A stretch of 64,000 nt of DNA, from assembly GCF_000829415.1 (NCBI RefSeq), contig NZ_AP014637.1, forward strand, positions 310,001 to 374,000. The letters run 5' to 3'. This stretch comes from Pseudomonas sp. StFLB209. GTDB taxonomy: Bacteria; Pseudomonadota; Gammaproteobacteria; Pseudomonadales; Pseudomonadaceae. Under the pieces are notes generated by a model, which saw nothing but the letters and a program-made list of their open reading frames with translations, did no database searches and was not told the DNA's origin. The translations under genes were made by a program, and so were the position numbers. Positions 18,335 to 27,354 of this stretch are shown here, piece by piece (position 1 is the first letter of the stretch; each line of letters starts with the position of its first letter).

Positions 18335-19945
18335 TCAGCGTTGTTTGTAGACACCCAGGTAACGGGTCGCCTCGGCGTCATCGCCGGTAAAGCCCTTGAC
18401 GTCCACCGCACTCACGGCGGTGTCGGTCATCTGCGAGATGACCATGATCGGGCCGACCTCCTGCTCGTAGCGGTTCTGCGCCTGGTGATACATGGCCAGG
18501 CGTTTGTCGGCATCACGCTCTTCACCCAGGCGGTCGACCAGTTCATTGATCTGCTGATCGAAGAACGAGGCGCGCCAGCCCTGGAAGTTGGGCAAGCCGG
18601 CGTTGTCGCTGTTGTCGGGGTTATAGGCAAATACGCGCAGGCTGAAGTACGGGTGCGGATAGCGTTCGGCGCCGCGCGCCACGATCATGTCAAAGTTGCG
18701 CGCGCGCATCGCGCCGTACACCTGGTTGCCGGTGCCGGTGATGATGCTGGCCTTGATTCCGCCTTCGGCGAGGGTCGACTGCATGCGCGCCGCGATGTCG
18801 ATGAACGGCGGTTCGGACAGGGTGCGAATGGTTGTGCTGAAGCCTTGCGGGTAGCCGGCCTCGGTGAGCAGCGCCTTGGCCTTGGCCACGTCCATCTTGT
18901 AGCCCGGATCAGGCAGGCGGGCTTCCAGGCCCAGTTGCATCGGCCGCTGGTTGAGCGTGCCGTAGTGCGGCATGACCTGCTCGTCCAGGCCTTTGTAGTC
19001 GATCAGGTTACGCACCGCTTCGCGAACTTTCTTGTTGGCGAATTCAGGCTGTTTCATGCTCATCGCCACGTAGTACATGGTGCCGCGGGTCAGCGCCTGG
19101 ACTTGCAGCTTTTTATTGCTTTCGATGGCCTTGATATCCGGTGCCGCGATGCCGTAGGCCAGGTCGAGGTCGCCGCGCTCCAGCATCAGACGCAGCGATT
19201 GCGATTCGGTCATGTGCCGGACCAGCACCCGCTTCATCTTGGCAGGCCCGCCCCAGTAACCGTCGAAGCGGGTCATCACCAGCGAGTCGTTGGCGCTCCA
19301 TTTGGTCAGGGTGAACGGGCCGCTGCCGGCGGCGTTGGTCACCAGCCAGGCAGCGCCCAGATCGCCATTCTTCTCGTGCTTCAAGGCTTCGACGCGATCG
19401 ACGATCACCGCACTGGGCGACACCGCCAGCGAGTCGATCACCAGCAACGGGTTGGTCGGTTGCGGCAGGTCGACCACCAGCGTGTGCTTGTCCGTGGCGC
19501 GGATCAGGCTCTGGATGTTTTCAGTGCTGTAGCCATAGGCCTTCCAGGTGGTGGCCAGGCCGAAGTTGAGTTTCATCACCCGGTACAGCGACCAGGCCAC
19601 ATCTTCTGCGGTCAGCGGGTTGCCAGAGTGAAACTTGACGTCAGTGCGCAGGTTGAAGGTGATCTGCTTGCCGTCGTCACTCACCGTCCAGCGCTCGGCC
19701 AGTTGCGGCAAGTGCTTTTCCGGGCTGCCGTTGTCACGCTTGATCAGCGTGTCGTAGAGGTTGGCGTTGATTCCGGAAGCATCCAGGCCCGGTGCGTTGG
19801 CCGGATCGATGGAGAACAGGTTGACCATGCTCATGCCGACGATCAACTGGTCGGCAGGGGTCTTGGCCTGTACCGCAGCCATTGGCCCCAGCGCCAGCAT
19901 GACGCCAAGCAGGCTCATACGCAGTGTCGGAAATACAGTCTTCAT
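18335..19945 (-). CDS. Family-5 solute-binding protein, copy 1
   Basis: A 536-residue periplasmic binding protein. The start MKTVFPTLRMSLLGVM (19945) has AAGGA 9 nt upstream. The signal peptide is followed by AKTPADQLIVGMSMVNLFSIDPA. SBP_bac_5 motifs include HLPQLAERWTVSDDGKQITFNLR, DVKFHSGNPLTAEDVAWSL and FTLTKWSANDSLVMTRFDGYWGG. It is a close paralogue of the product at 21102-22712, of identical length, yet sits between the two permease genes. Family-5 proteins bind peptides, but also oligosaccharides; context favours oligogalacturonides. Confidence 0.9.
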   Translation of the reverse strand: MKTVFPTLRMSLLGVMLALGPMAAVQAKTPADQLIVGMSMVNLFSIDPANAPGLDASGINANLYDTLIKRDNGSPEKHLPQLAERWTVSDDGKQITFNLRTDVKFHSGNPLTAEDVAWSLYRVMKLNFGLATTWKAYGYSTENIQSLIRATDKHTLVVDLPQPTNPLLVIDSLAVSPSAVIVDRVEALKHEKNGDLGAAWLVTNAAGSGPFTLTKWSANDSLVMTRFDGYWGGPAKMKRVLVRHMTESQSLRLMLERGDLDLAYGIAAPDIKAIESNKKLQVQALTRGTMYYVAMSMKQPEFANKKVREAVRNLIDYKGLDEQVMPHYGTLNQRPMQLGLEARLPDPGYKMDVAKAKALLTEAGYPQGFSTTIRTLSEPPFIDIAARMQSTLAEGGIKASIITGTGNQVYGAMRARNFDMIVARGAERYPHPYFSLRVFAYNPDNSDNAGLPNFQGWRASFFDQQINELVDRLGEERDADKRLAMYHQAQNRYEQEVGPIMVISQMTDTAVSAVDVKGFTGDDAEATRYLGVYKQR

Positions 19946-19998
19946 GTGGGCATCCTTCTTTTTATAGTTATTCAATGTGTTCGCGCCAGCCTCGCGGC

Positions 19999-21036
19999 TT
20001 AGCGGGTCCTTGGGTCGAACACTTTGTACAGGGCATCACTGATCAGGTTGAGGGCGACGAAGATCAGACCGATCACCAACACACAGCCCATCACCGCGTT
20101 CATGTCACCGAGCATCAGGCTGCTGGTCAGGTACTGACCGAAACCAGGCCAGGCGAAGACGGTTTCGATCAGTACCGCGCCTTCGAGCAATGAGCCATAG
20201 GCCAGGGCAACCACGGTGAGCAGTTGCACGAGAATGTTGCGAAACGCATGACCCCAGACCACCTGACGGCGCGACAGGCCCTTGACCCGGGCGGTGATGA
20301 TGTATTCCTGCGACAGTTGCTCAAGCATGAAGCTGCGGGTCATGCGGCTGATGTAGGCCACCGAGTTCAGGCCGAGGATCAGGCCCGGCAGGACGATGTG
20401 GCGCAGGGCACTGGAGAACGCATCCCAGTCACCGGCAATGACGGTGTCGATCAGCAGCAGGCCGGTGACTTCCGGCACCATGCCGTCGTAGGCCAGGTCG
20501 ATCCGCCCTGCACCGCCGGCCCAACCGAGCCAGGCGTAGAAAATCAGCAGGCCCATCATGCCGACCCAGAAAATCGGGGTGGAATAACCGAACAGGGTAA
20601 TCACTCGCGCCACGTGGTCACCGATCCGGCCCTGGTTGGCCGCCGCGACGACGCCCAGCGGCAAGCCGATGACGATACCGAACAGGATCGCCAGGGTGGC
20701 CAGCTCGATGGTCGCCGGGAACACCCGCTTGATGTCTTCCAGCACCGGGTGACCGGTGAGCAGCGCATTGCCGAAATCACCGCGCAACAGATCGCCAAGG
20801 TACAGGCCGAACTGGGCATAGATGGGTTTGTCCAGGCCCATCGAGCGATACACCTGGTCGTAGGTGGAGCTGTCGGCGTCTGGACCGACCACGGCCAGCA
20901 CCGGGTCCAGCGGCATGACCCGACCAATGAAGAAAGTCAGCGCCAGCAGGCCCAGCAAGGTCACCAGAACGGTGCCTGCGCGGCGGGCAGTACCGGATAC
21001 GCGAGTACCCAGAACAGAGGCAGTCGAAAGAAACAT
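19999..21036 (-). CDS. ABC importer permease, DppB type
   Basis: A 345-residue permease. The start MFLSTASVLGTRV (21036) has CAGGAG 7 nt upstream. The first helix VLVTLLGLLALTFFIGRVMP and the following DPVLAVVGPDADSSTYDQVYRSMGLDKP are the OppB/DppB N-terminal features. The coupling loop is YIITARVKGLSRRQVVWGHAFRN, and the C-terminus LNLISDALYKVFDPRTR is standard. It forms the translocation pore with the DppC-type protein encoded further downstream. Confidence 0.92.
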   Translation of the reverse strand: MFLSTASVLGTRVSGTARRAGTVLVTLLGLLALTFFIGRVMPLDPVLAVVGPDADSSTYDQVYRSMGLDKPIYAQFGLYLGDLLRGDFGNALLTGHPVLEDIKRVFPATIELATLAILFGIVIGLPLGVVAAANQGRIGDHVARVITLFGYSTPIFWVGMMGLLIFYAWLGWAGGAGRIDLAYDGMVPEVTGLLLIDTVIAGDWDAFSSALRHIVLPGLILGLNSVAYISRMTRSFMLEQLSQEYIITARVKGLSRRQVVWGHAFRNILVQLLTVVALAYGSLLEGAVLIETVFAWPGFGQYLTSSLMLGDMNAVMGCVLVIGLIFVALNLISDALYKVFDPRTR

Positions 21037-21101
21037 AACAGGCTCCTGAGAAAGCTTTACCAATCACCGAGGTGTGAGGGGCGCGCACGCCCCGCTACCC
21101 A

Positions 21102-22712
21102 TCAACGCGACTTGTAGACGTCTTTATATCGGGTGGTGGCCGCAGTATGGCCCTGGTAGTTCTGCACATCGTGGTACAGCACCACGGTGTCAGTCATCTG
21201 CGAGATTGGCATGATGGCTCCCACCTGCTCGTCCAGAATATTCTGGATCTGCTGGTACTGCGCCAGTTGCTGCGCCTTGTCCGGCTCGACCTCGGCCTTC
21301 TCGATCAGGCTGTTCAACTCGGGGCTGTAGAACGAGGTGCGCCAGCCCTGGAAGTTGCTCAGCTTGGCCTCGTCGCGGTTATCCGGGTTGTACACCAGGG
21401 TGCGCAAGCTCGAATGCGGATGGCGCTCGGCACCACCGCCGCCACGGCCGACCATGATGTCGAAACTGCGCTCACGCATGGCGCCGTAGATCTGGTTGCC
21501 GGTGCCGGTGATGATGGTCGCCTGAATGCCTGCCTGGGCCAGGGTGGCTTGCAGGCTGGAAGCGATGTTGATGAACGGTGGCTCGGTGAGCACCCGGATG
21601 GTGGTTTTGAAACCCTCCGGGTAACCGGCTTCGGCCAGCAGTTTCTTCGCTTGCGCAACGTTCAGGGTATAGCCCGGATCGTCCAGCCGCGCCGGCAGAC
21701 CCAGCGGCAGCGGACGCTGGTTGATCAGCCCGTAGTGCGGCATGACGGTCTGGTTGATGCCTTGATAGTCGATCAGCGAACGGACCGCCTTGCGCACCCG
21801 GGCGTCATCGTAGGGCTTGTTCTTGACGCTCAGCGCCACGTAATACAGGGTGCCGCGCTGAACGGTCTCGGCGCGGACCTTGTCGGACTTCTCCAGCGCA
21901 GCGATATCCGGGGCAGACATGCCCTTGGCCAGGTCCAGGTCACCACGCTCGACCATCAGGCGCAGCGACTGCGACTCGGTCATGTTGCGCATGACAATCC
22001 GTTTGAGCTTGGCCGGACCGCCCCAGTAGCCGTCGAAGCGGGTCATCAGAATCACATCGTTGGCGCGCCAGTCATTGAGAATGAACGGGCCACTGCCAGC
22101 GGCATGGGTGGTCAGCCAGGCACCGCCCATGTCATCGCCTTTCTGGTGCTTGAGCACCACTTTGCGGTCAAGGATGAATGCGCTGGGCGAGGTCGCCAGG
22201 GTATTGAGCACCAGCATCGGGTCGGTCGGGCGTGGCAGCTCGACCACAAAGGTGTGCTCGCCGGTGGCACGCATGTACTGCTCGACATTGCTGGCGGTGA
22301 ACCCGTAAGCCTTCCAGGTCGAGGCCAGTGCCATGTTCAGTTTGAGGATGCGCTGCAGCGACCAGGCGACGTCTTCGGAGGTCAGTGCGTTACCGGACTG
22401 AAACTTGACGCCCTTGCGCAGATTGAAGGTCAGGGTCTTGCGGTCGTCGCTGATCTGCCAGCTCTCGGCCAGCGCCGGTTGCAGCACGTCTGGCTGCTTG
22501 ACGTCCTGCACCAGCAGCATGTCGTACAGGTTGGCGTTGACTTCCGAGACATCCAGACCGGTGGCCGCAGCCGGGTCCAGCGACAGCAGGTTAATCATGC
22601 TCATGCCGACGATCAATTGATCGGCAGGCGTCTTGGCGAAAGCAGCGGGGACCGAGGTCATTGCCAGCGAGGCGGCAAACACCCCCGCCCAAAACTTGGG
22701 GAGAACGTTCAT
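21102..22712 (-). CDS. Family-5 solute-binding protein, copy 2
   Basis: A 536-residue binding protein. The start MNVLPKFWAGVFAASLAM at 22712 lies behind AAAGG; the longer frame adds an unlikely tail before the signal peptide. It mirrors copy 1 almost motif for motif (KTPADQLIVGMSMINLLSLDPA, VKFQSGNALTSEDVAWSLQR, RFDGYWGGPAKLKR, PEGFKTTIRVLTEPPFINIA). The two therefore arose by duplication and probably serve the same permease with different ligands. It directly follows the enolase-superfamily gene by 81 bp. Confidence 0.9.
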   Translation of the reverse strand: MNVLPKFWAGVFAASLAMTSVPAAFAKTPADQLIVGMSMINLLSLDPAAATGLDVSEVNANLYDMLLVQDVKQPDVLQPALAESWQISDDRKTLTFNLRKGVKFQSGNALTSEDVAWSLQRILKLNMALASTWKAYGFTASNVEQYMRATGEHTFVVELPRPTDPMLVLNTLATSPSAFILDRKVVLKHQKGDDMGGAWLTTHAAGSGPFILNDWRANDVILMTRFDGYWGGPAKLKRIVMRNMTESQSLRLMVERGDLDLAKGMSAPDIAALEKSDKVRAETVQRGTLYYVALSVKNKPYDDARVRKAVRSLIDYQGINQTVMPHYGLINQRPLPLGLPARLDDPGYTLNVAQAKKLLAEAGYPEGFKTTIRVLTEPPFINIASSLQATLAQAGIQATIITGTGNQIYGAMRERSFDIMVGRGGGGAERHPHSSLRTLVYNPDNRDEAKLSNFQGWRTSFYSPELNSLIEKAEVEPDKAQQLAQYQQIQNILDEQVGAIMPISQMTDTVVLYHDVQNYQGHTAATTRYKDVYKSR

Positions 22713-22793
22713 GTGAGTAGCCTTTCTTGTAGTTATTGGACTCTCGGGCGGCACGCAATGGTGCGTACCGCCAATCTCAGCGTGTTGCGCGAA

Positions 22794-23948
22794 TCAGAAA
22801 CTCTGGAGCGTATTGGTCTCGACGTAGTTGAAGTCGATGTCCTCGCCCAGACCTGGCAGGTCGGACAGGTGCACGAAACCATCCTGGTCCATCGGGTCGA
22901 CCAGACGAGTGAGGTAGGCCGGCACTTCGTCGTAGTCCAGGAACGGGTGCAGCAGGCCGCGCTCGTACCAGGTGCAGTTCTTGATTGCACCGACCACGTT
23001 CAGGTTGGCAGCCCCATTACCGTGGATTTCGCAATCCATGCCGAACGACTCGGCCATGTGGGCGACCTTCAGGCACGGGGTGATACCACCGACACCGGCA
23101 ACCCCGGCACGCAGGATGTCGCACACATCATTCTTCACCCAGCTGGCGCGGCTCAGGTGCTTGCCGCCCAGACTTTCCGGGCCCAGGATCGGGATGTCCA
23201 GCTGACGCGCCAGCCAGGCGTAAGACTCGGCCGAGTCTTCCATCATCGGTTCTTCGAACCAGGCGAAATCGAGTTTTTCCAGCGCGCGGCCGATGGTCAG
23301 GGCATCGGTACGGCTGTACCAGTGATAACCGTCGATCATCAGCGCGATGTCCGGACCTACCGCTTCACGGACTGCGGCGCAGGCCTTGATGTCCATGCTC
23401 ACGCTTGGCGCGAAAGACACCGGCGGCATCCAGGTGTGCAGTTTGATTGCCTTGTAGCCACGCTTGACCAGGGTCTCGGCGAAACGGCCGTACTCTTCCG
23501 GGGTCGACAGACCGCCTTCGAGCTCGTCACCGCACATGGTCGAGCCGTAGGCCGGGACCTTGTCGCGGAAGCCGCCAATCAGCTTGTGCACTGGCACGTT
23601 CAGCTTGCGGCCGGCCCAGTCCCACAGCGCCTGTTCGACCAGCGCCAGAGCACGGTCGGTCAGCTGGCTGGCGCTGCCGCGCTGCCAGTGCGCCAGGTCG
23701 TGCCAGATTTTTTCGCGATCGAATGCATTGGCGCCAACCAGCACCTTGCGCACGAAGTTATCCAGCACGTAAGGACGAATCAGCTCGGGTGCACCGAGTG
23801 CATAACCTTCGTTGCCGCATTCTGTCTTGATCCGCAGCAAGGCCATTTTGGCCTGGCTCACGTCGCCCGGATGGGCATGGCCGGCGCTGTCTACAGCGCG
23901 GCGCGTGGGGTAGGAAAAGATCTGGACGTTGACAGCGGTGATGATCAT
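22794..23948 (-). CDS. Enolase-superfamily (mandelate racemase-type) sugar-acid enzyme
   Basis: A 384-residue enzyme with the enolase capping domain and (beta/alpha)8 barrel. Candidate active-site residues in order: KxH in GYKAIKLHTW, metal ligands Asp in LMIDGYHWY, Glu in WFEEPMMED, Glu in LGPESLGG, and the catalytic His in DCEIHGNGAANL. Relatives dehydrate or cycloisomerise sugar acids. Next to uronate dehydrogenase, a galactarolactone cycloisomerase or galactarate-type dehydratase is plausible, but the IHGNG loop differs from the sequences I recall, so specificity stays open. It is first in the ABC operon. Confidence 0.85.
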   Translation of the reverse strand: MIITAVNVQIFSYPTRRAVDSAGHAHPGDVSQAKMALLRIKTECGNEGYALGAPELIRPYVLDNFVRKVLVGANAFDREKIWHDLAHWQRGSASQLTDRALALVEQALWDWAGRKLNVPVHKLIGGFRDKVPAYGSTMCGDELEGGLSTPEEYGRFAETLVKRGYKAIKLHTWMPPVSFAPSVSMDIKACAAVREAVGPDIALMIDGYHWYSRTDALTIGRALEKLDFAWFEEPMMEDSAESYAWLARQLDIPILGPESLGGKHLSRASWVKNDVCDILRAGVAGVGGITPCLKVAHMAESFGMDCEIHGNGAANLNVVGAIKNCTWYERGLLHPFLDYDEVPAYLTRLVDPMDQDGFVHLSDLPGLGEDIDFNYVETNTLQSF

Positions 23949-24296
23949 TGAGGTCGGGCCTTCTTCTTGGATTTGTGGCGGGTGTGTCACGCTCTGGGAT
24001 CGATCCTACGTCATCATACAACGTTTGAAAAGCACCCCCTGAAAACTTTCTAAACCCGCCTATCCGGCGATATTTCTCCCAAAAAACCCCTGTCAAAAGA
24101 TGGTAATCAAGCTTGAAACCATTGATTTAGAGCCTTTAACACCCGTGATATGACAACATTCAAAGAATTTCTAGACAACCTAAAAGTTGTACGATAACTT
24201 ATTTGGAAATTCACCACGGAGGCTCCACCCACACCCCACTCACACCCGCCGCACACCACTCATAACGACCTCTACAACAACAAAAAAGAAGATCGC
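23949..24296. promoter_or_regulatory. 348-bp divergent promoter region with inverted ATCRTACAAC sites
   Basis: This AT-rich region separates the transport operon from kdgM-udh. ATCATACAAC at 24013-24022 and GTTGTACGAT at 24186-24195 are inverted copies with one difference. The core TTGTAYGAT resembles operators of FCD-type GntR regulators, which commonly control hexuronate genes. Each copy lies towards one of the two divergent transcription units, so a common repressor is likely. No regulator gene is found nearby. Confidence 0.55.
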
Positions 24297-25022
24297 ATGA
24301 ACACAACACTCCGCAACCTCATTGCTGTAGGTACGCTCGGCCTGTCTTTCTACGCTTGCGCCGATTCTGCGAGCATCAACTACCGTCACAGTTTTACTGA
24401 AGACGACAGCATCCACTCCGACCGGATCAAACTCAGCTACCGCATGGACAGCGGTCTGGGCTTCGCTGCCGAGGTCAAATACAAGACTGCCGGTGATCGC
24501 GAAGACGTTGCCTACGACAACGTCGTAAACAACGGCCATGAGTTCACGGTGGACTACAACTACAAGCTCAGTGCCAAATCGACACTGCAGCCCTTGTTCA
24601 TCATGGACAGCGTCAAAGACGCCACCACGTACAAGTTCGGCTTGAAGTACACCTACAAGATCGACGATGCCTGGTATGTCGCAACCCGCATTCGCCATGA
24701 CGCCAGACGCCTGGACCGCGACGTGATCGATCGCAGCAAGGATGACCGCGCCAAAGACAACCAGAACACCACGCGTTTTGAAGGCTGGCTTGGCTGGACC
24801 CCGACAGGCCCTTGGGCCTTCGAGTACCAGTACATCTACTTCGATACCGATTACATCCGCTACGACAACAAGAAGAGCGACTACGAGCAAAACATGGTCG
24901 TGAAGTACAAGATCAACAAACAGTGGCAGCCGTTCATGGAAGTGGGTGACATCAAAGTCAACTCCACCACCGATGACCGTCAGGCCCGCTGGCGTGTAGG
25001 CATCCAGTACAACTTCTTGTAA
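24297..25022 (+). CDS. kdgM: KdgM-type oligogalacturonate porin
   Basis: A 241-residue outer-membrane beta-barrel of the KdgM family, which passes acidic oligosaccharides from pectin. A signal peptide ends near SFYACADS. The body alternates aromatic strands: ASINYRHSFTEDDSIHSDRIK, FTVDYNYKLS, KFGLKYTYKIDDAWYVATR and YEQNMVVKYKINKQW. It ends VGIQYNFL, a typical barrel terminus. Length agrees with KdgM. It would deliver oligogalacturonides to the periplasmic GH28 enzyme and the ABC importer. Confidence 0.88.
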   Translation: MNTTLRNLIAVGTLGLSFYACADSASINYRHSFTEDDSIHSDRIKLSYRMDSGLGFAAEVKYKTAGDREDVAYDNVVNNGHEFTVDYNYKLSAKSTLQPLFIMDSVKDATTYKFGLKYTYKIDDAWYVATRIRHDARRLDRDVIDRSKDDRAKDNQNTTRFEGWLGWTPTGPWAFEYQYIYFDTDYIRYDNKKSDYEQNMVVKYKINKQWQPFMEVGDIKVNSTTDDRQARWRVGIQYNFL

Positions 25023-25032
25023 TACCCCCGCC

Positions 25033-25059
25033 GCCGGGCAGCCACCAGGGTTGCCCGGC
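25033..25059 (+). other. Stable hairpin between kdgM and udh
   Basis: GCCGGGCA at 25033-25040 pairs with TGCCCGGC at 25052-25059, with partial pairing inside the loop and no U-run. It could protect the kdgM message or reduce read-through into udh, giving unequal expression within the pair. Confidence 0.5.
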
Positions 25060-25124
25060 ATTGCTGCAAGACGCGAAATCCCCCACTTGCTCAACCCTCG
25101 TTTTCTCAACAGAAGGCGCTCGTC

Positions 25125-25952
25125 ATGACCACCTCATCCGTGCCTGCCGACTCAGGCAAACCCTTCAATCGTCTGCTGCTGACCGGCGCTGCCGGCGGTC
25201 TGGGGCAGATCATGCGTGAAGCACTGCAGGCCCATGCCAACATCGTGCGCGCATCGGACATCAGCCCGATGGCGCCTGCCGCCGGCGATCATGAAGAAGT
25301 GATAAGTTGCAACCTGGCCGACAAGCCAGGCGTACTGGCACTCGCTCAGGATGTCGATGCCATTGTGCATCTGGGCGGGATCTCTACCGAACGAGCGTTC
25401 GAAGAGATTCTTGATGCCAATATCCGTGGCACCTTTCATATTTATGAGGCTGCGCGCATCCACGGCATCAAACGGGTGATCTTCGCCAGCTCCAATCATG
25501 TGACCGGCTTTTACCCACAGGATGAACAGCTCGACGCTCATTCTCTGCGCCGGCCAGACTGTTACTACGCACTGTCGAAGTCTTACGGCGAAGACTTGGC
25601 AACGTTCTATTTTCATCGCTACGGCATCGAAACCGTAAGCCTGCGAATCGGTTCGGCATTCCCGGAACCGCGCAACCTGCGCATGCTCTCGACCTGGCTG
25701 AGCTACAGCGACCTGGCCCATCTGGTCGAGCGCTCATTGCTTACCGAGAACGTCGGGCACACCGTGGTATATGGCGTATCGGCCAACCGCGATCTGTGGT
25801 GGAACAACCGCTACGCGGCGCACCTGGGTTTCAACCCGCAAGACAGCTCCGAGCGCTTTCGCGCCAGGATGGAGCAGTTGCCAAAACCGGCAGCCGACGA
25901 CCGCAGCGCCACCTTACAGGGCGGCGCCTTTACCACTGCCGGGCCGTTCTGA
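25125..25952 (+). CDS. udh: NAD-dependent uronate dehydrogenase
   Basis: A 275-residue short-chain dehydrogenase of the Udh family, oxidising galacturonate or glucuronate to the aldaro-lactone. The NAD site is LLLTGAAGGLGQIMRE. The catalytic Ser/Tyr/Lys lie in FASSNHVTGFY and DCYYALSKSYGED. Family-specific segments are DISPMAPAAGDHEEV, SFPEPRN-like SAFPEPRNLRML, and the C-terminal LQGGAFTTAGPF. It is one gene behind the porin and ends the pathway visible in the window; later steps to 2-oxoglutarate are not encoded here. Confidence 0.93.
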   Translation: MTTSSVPADSGKPFNRLLLTGAAGGLGQIMREALQAHANIVRASDISPMAPAAGDHEEVISCNLADKPGVLALAQDVDAIVHLGGISTERAFEEILDANIRGTFHIYEAARIHGIKRVIFASSNHVTGFYPQDEQLDAHSLRRPDCYYALSKSYGEDLATFYFHRYGIETVSLRIGSAFPEPRNLRMLSTWLSYSDLAHLVERSLLTENVGHTVVYGVSANRDLWWNNRYAAHLGFNPQDSSERFRARMEQLPKPAADDRSATLQGGAFTTAGPF

Positions 25953-25961
25953 ACCCTGTTC

Positions 25962-26501
25962 TTATAAAGCTTCATCACGCAGGTCCTGACTCATCTGGTC
26001 GCAACTGCTCGACCAGGCCGCCAGCCACTGGGGAATGGCCGCAGACTGCTCCGCCAGCCCCAGCGCGCTGACCAGCTCAGCCGGTGCGACCAGCCCTCTG
26101 GCCGAGCGAAACAGCCCACGGATGATGACCACGCCCACCACTCGCCCACGACTGACGAAGCGGTGTTCAAGAAACACCCACTTTTCGTCCCAGCCCAACA
26201 GGCGGGTTTGAAGCTCGAAGGCTTCGAACAGCTTCAACTCCCGACGAAACTTGCCCCAGGCGTCACCGACGATGGGCACGGCTTTATGTCGCAGTGCAAC
26301 TTTATAGGCACCGGTACGCAGTACAAAATCCATGCGCCCGACATCCGCCAGGGTAAAGTAACGACCATTAGTGACATGCCGATTCAAATCAAGATCAAGC
26401 GGCCACACCCGCAGATGCAGCGAAGTAACAGCGGTCCCCTCAACCGGGTGCCGCCACGGCCGGCGTAATAACATGCACAACAATCGAAACCAGAGATTCA
26501 T
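25962..26501 (-). CDS. Hotdog-fold acyl-CoA thioesterase-like protein
   Basis: A 179-residue protein of the 4HBT/THEM6-like thioesterase group. The core is DLDLNRHVTNGRYFTLADVGRMDFVL, with the Asp/His and NGRY pattern of single-hotdog thioesterases, preceded by a hydrophobic N-terminus (LWFRLLCMLL). It converges on udh with a 9-bp gap, and its start lies about 130 bp before the end of the AHL synthase. It therefore belongs with the quorum-sensing side by proximity, though not by strand-specific operon evidence. Confidence 0.8.
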   Translation of the reverse strand: MNLWFRLLCMLLRRPWRHPVEGTAVTSLHLRVWPLDLDLNRHVTNGRYFTLADVGRMDFVLRTGAYKVALRHKAVPIVGDAWGKFRRELKLFEAFELQTRLLGWDEKWVFLEHRFVSRGRVVGVVIIRGLFRSARGLVAPAELVSALGLAEQSAAIPQWLAAWSSSCDQMSQDLRDEAL

Positions 26502-26629
26502 GACCCACCCGCGCCTGAGATATCAAGAACAGACTTTAGGCCAGCCCCGCTATTGAAGGGTAGGTCTGTAACTTACAGTTTTGCCAAAGACTGTGCATGT
26601 TGATCATTGACCGTCATCAAACGCTGCAC

Positions 26630-27223
26630 TCAATGGCGCATGCCACTGAGTGCCTTTTCCAGCGCTGCGGTGGTTTTATCGTTCAACTGGATGCGCAGCG
26701 CGACCGCACGCTCGACGCCGATCTGCAGCGCCGGGCCAAAACGGCTGATATCCAGCCCCAGCCGGATCAGCATTTTTTCAACACCGACCGTCGTCACGGT
26801 AACGAACTGCTCGACGCCGCAATCAATGGCGAAGTTGACGATCGCGTGAATGGCCTGGGTGGTGCCCATCGAGAAACCGAAACGGTTGCCGTCCGGCAAC
26901 TCGATGGCAAAGCGGCTCAGCTCCCAGATCGATTCGGAACAGGGCGCCGGCTGGCCGTGCAACAGTTCCGGGAAGGTATGCGCCAACATGTTCGGGCCTG
27001 TCGTCGGCAGAATCCGCCAACAACCGCAAACATACGCCTGATCAGAACTTTCGTTAATAATCATGTAGTAAGGATCAAGCGCATCATAGCCATCGATTTC
27101 CATGTCATTGATCAGCGGAATATCCCACATCTTCTTATGTTTGAAGATCCGCGCACGCAGCTTGTGCATGGCGTTCAACGCTTGTGGATGGGTATTAGTG
27201 CGGCGCTCAATAGAAATAAACAT
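26630..27223 (-). CDS. LasI-type acyl-homoserine lactone synthase
   Basis: A 197-residue LuxI-family synthase that makes AHL from acyl-ACP and SAM. All invariant residues are present at LasI positions: R23, F27, W33, D44, D47, R70, E101 and R104. Long stretches are LasI-like (MEIDGYDAL.PYYM, GCWRIL.TTGP, FPELLHG, WELSRFAI, RFGP.L.IGVERAVALRI). The Thr-rich VTVTTVG segment at 141-147 is shared with LasI and suggests a 3-oxo, long-chain product. It is divergent from rsaL with a lux box between. Alternative names would be ppuI or a strain-specific luxI. Confidence 0.95.
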   Translation of the reverse strand: MFISIERRTNTHPQALNAMHKLRARIFKHKKMWDIPLINDMEIDGYDALDPYYMIINESSDQAYVCGCWRILPTTGPNMLAHTFPELLHGQPAPCSESIWELSRFAIELPDGNRFGFSMGTTQAIHAIVNFAIDCGVEQFVTVTTVGVEKMLIRLGLDISRFGPALQIGVERAVALRIQLNDKTTAALEKALSGMRH

Positions 27224-27282
27224 GGTGACTACCGTTGGCTGGATATTGCCGAGAACGGTATATTCAAAATGAATAAATTAGA

Positions 27283-27302
27283 GCCTCCCAGATTAAGGAG
27301 GT
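27283..27302. promoter_or_regulatory. Candidate lux/las box
   Basis: GCCTCCCAGATTAAGGAGGT has CCTCC/GGAGG arms and agrees at 14 of 20 positions with an ideal las-type box (ACCTGCCAGATCTGGCAGGT). Its centre is about 69 bp upstream of the synthase ATG and 62 bp upstream of rsaL, right for control of both divergent genes by the LasR-type receptor. Confidence 0.75.
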
Positions 27303-27354
27303 GGTTCACGCCTGGCGGGTTTGTTAGTTTGGGGCTTTGCGAGGATCTATCCAG

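Noticed and set aside
18335..22712. Dpp-type operon considered a plain dipeptide transporter
   Set aside because: The neighbouring KdgM-type porin, Udh, GH28 and enolase-type genes favour an oligouronide role, although peptide binding cannot be excluded from sequence.
21147..23951. 934-codon plus-strand frame opposite the binding protein and enolase genes
   Set aside because: It spans two genes and their intergenic gap in antisense and has no recognisable domain; long antisense frames are common at this GC content.
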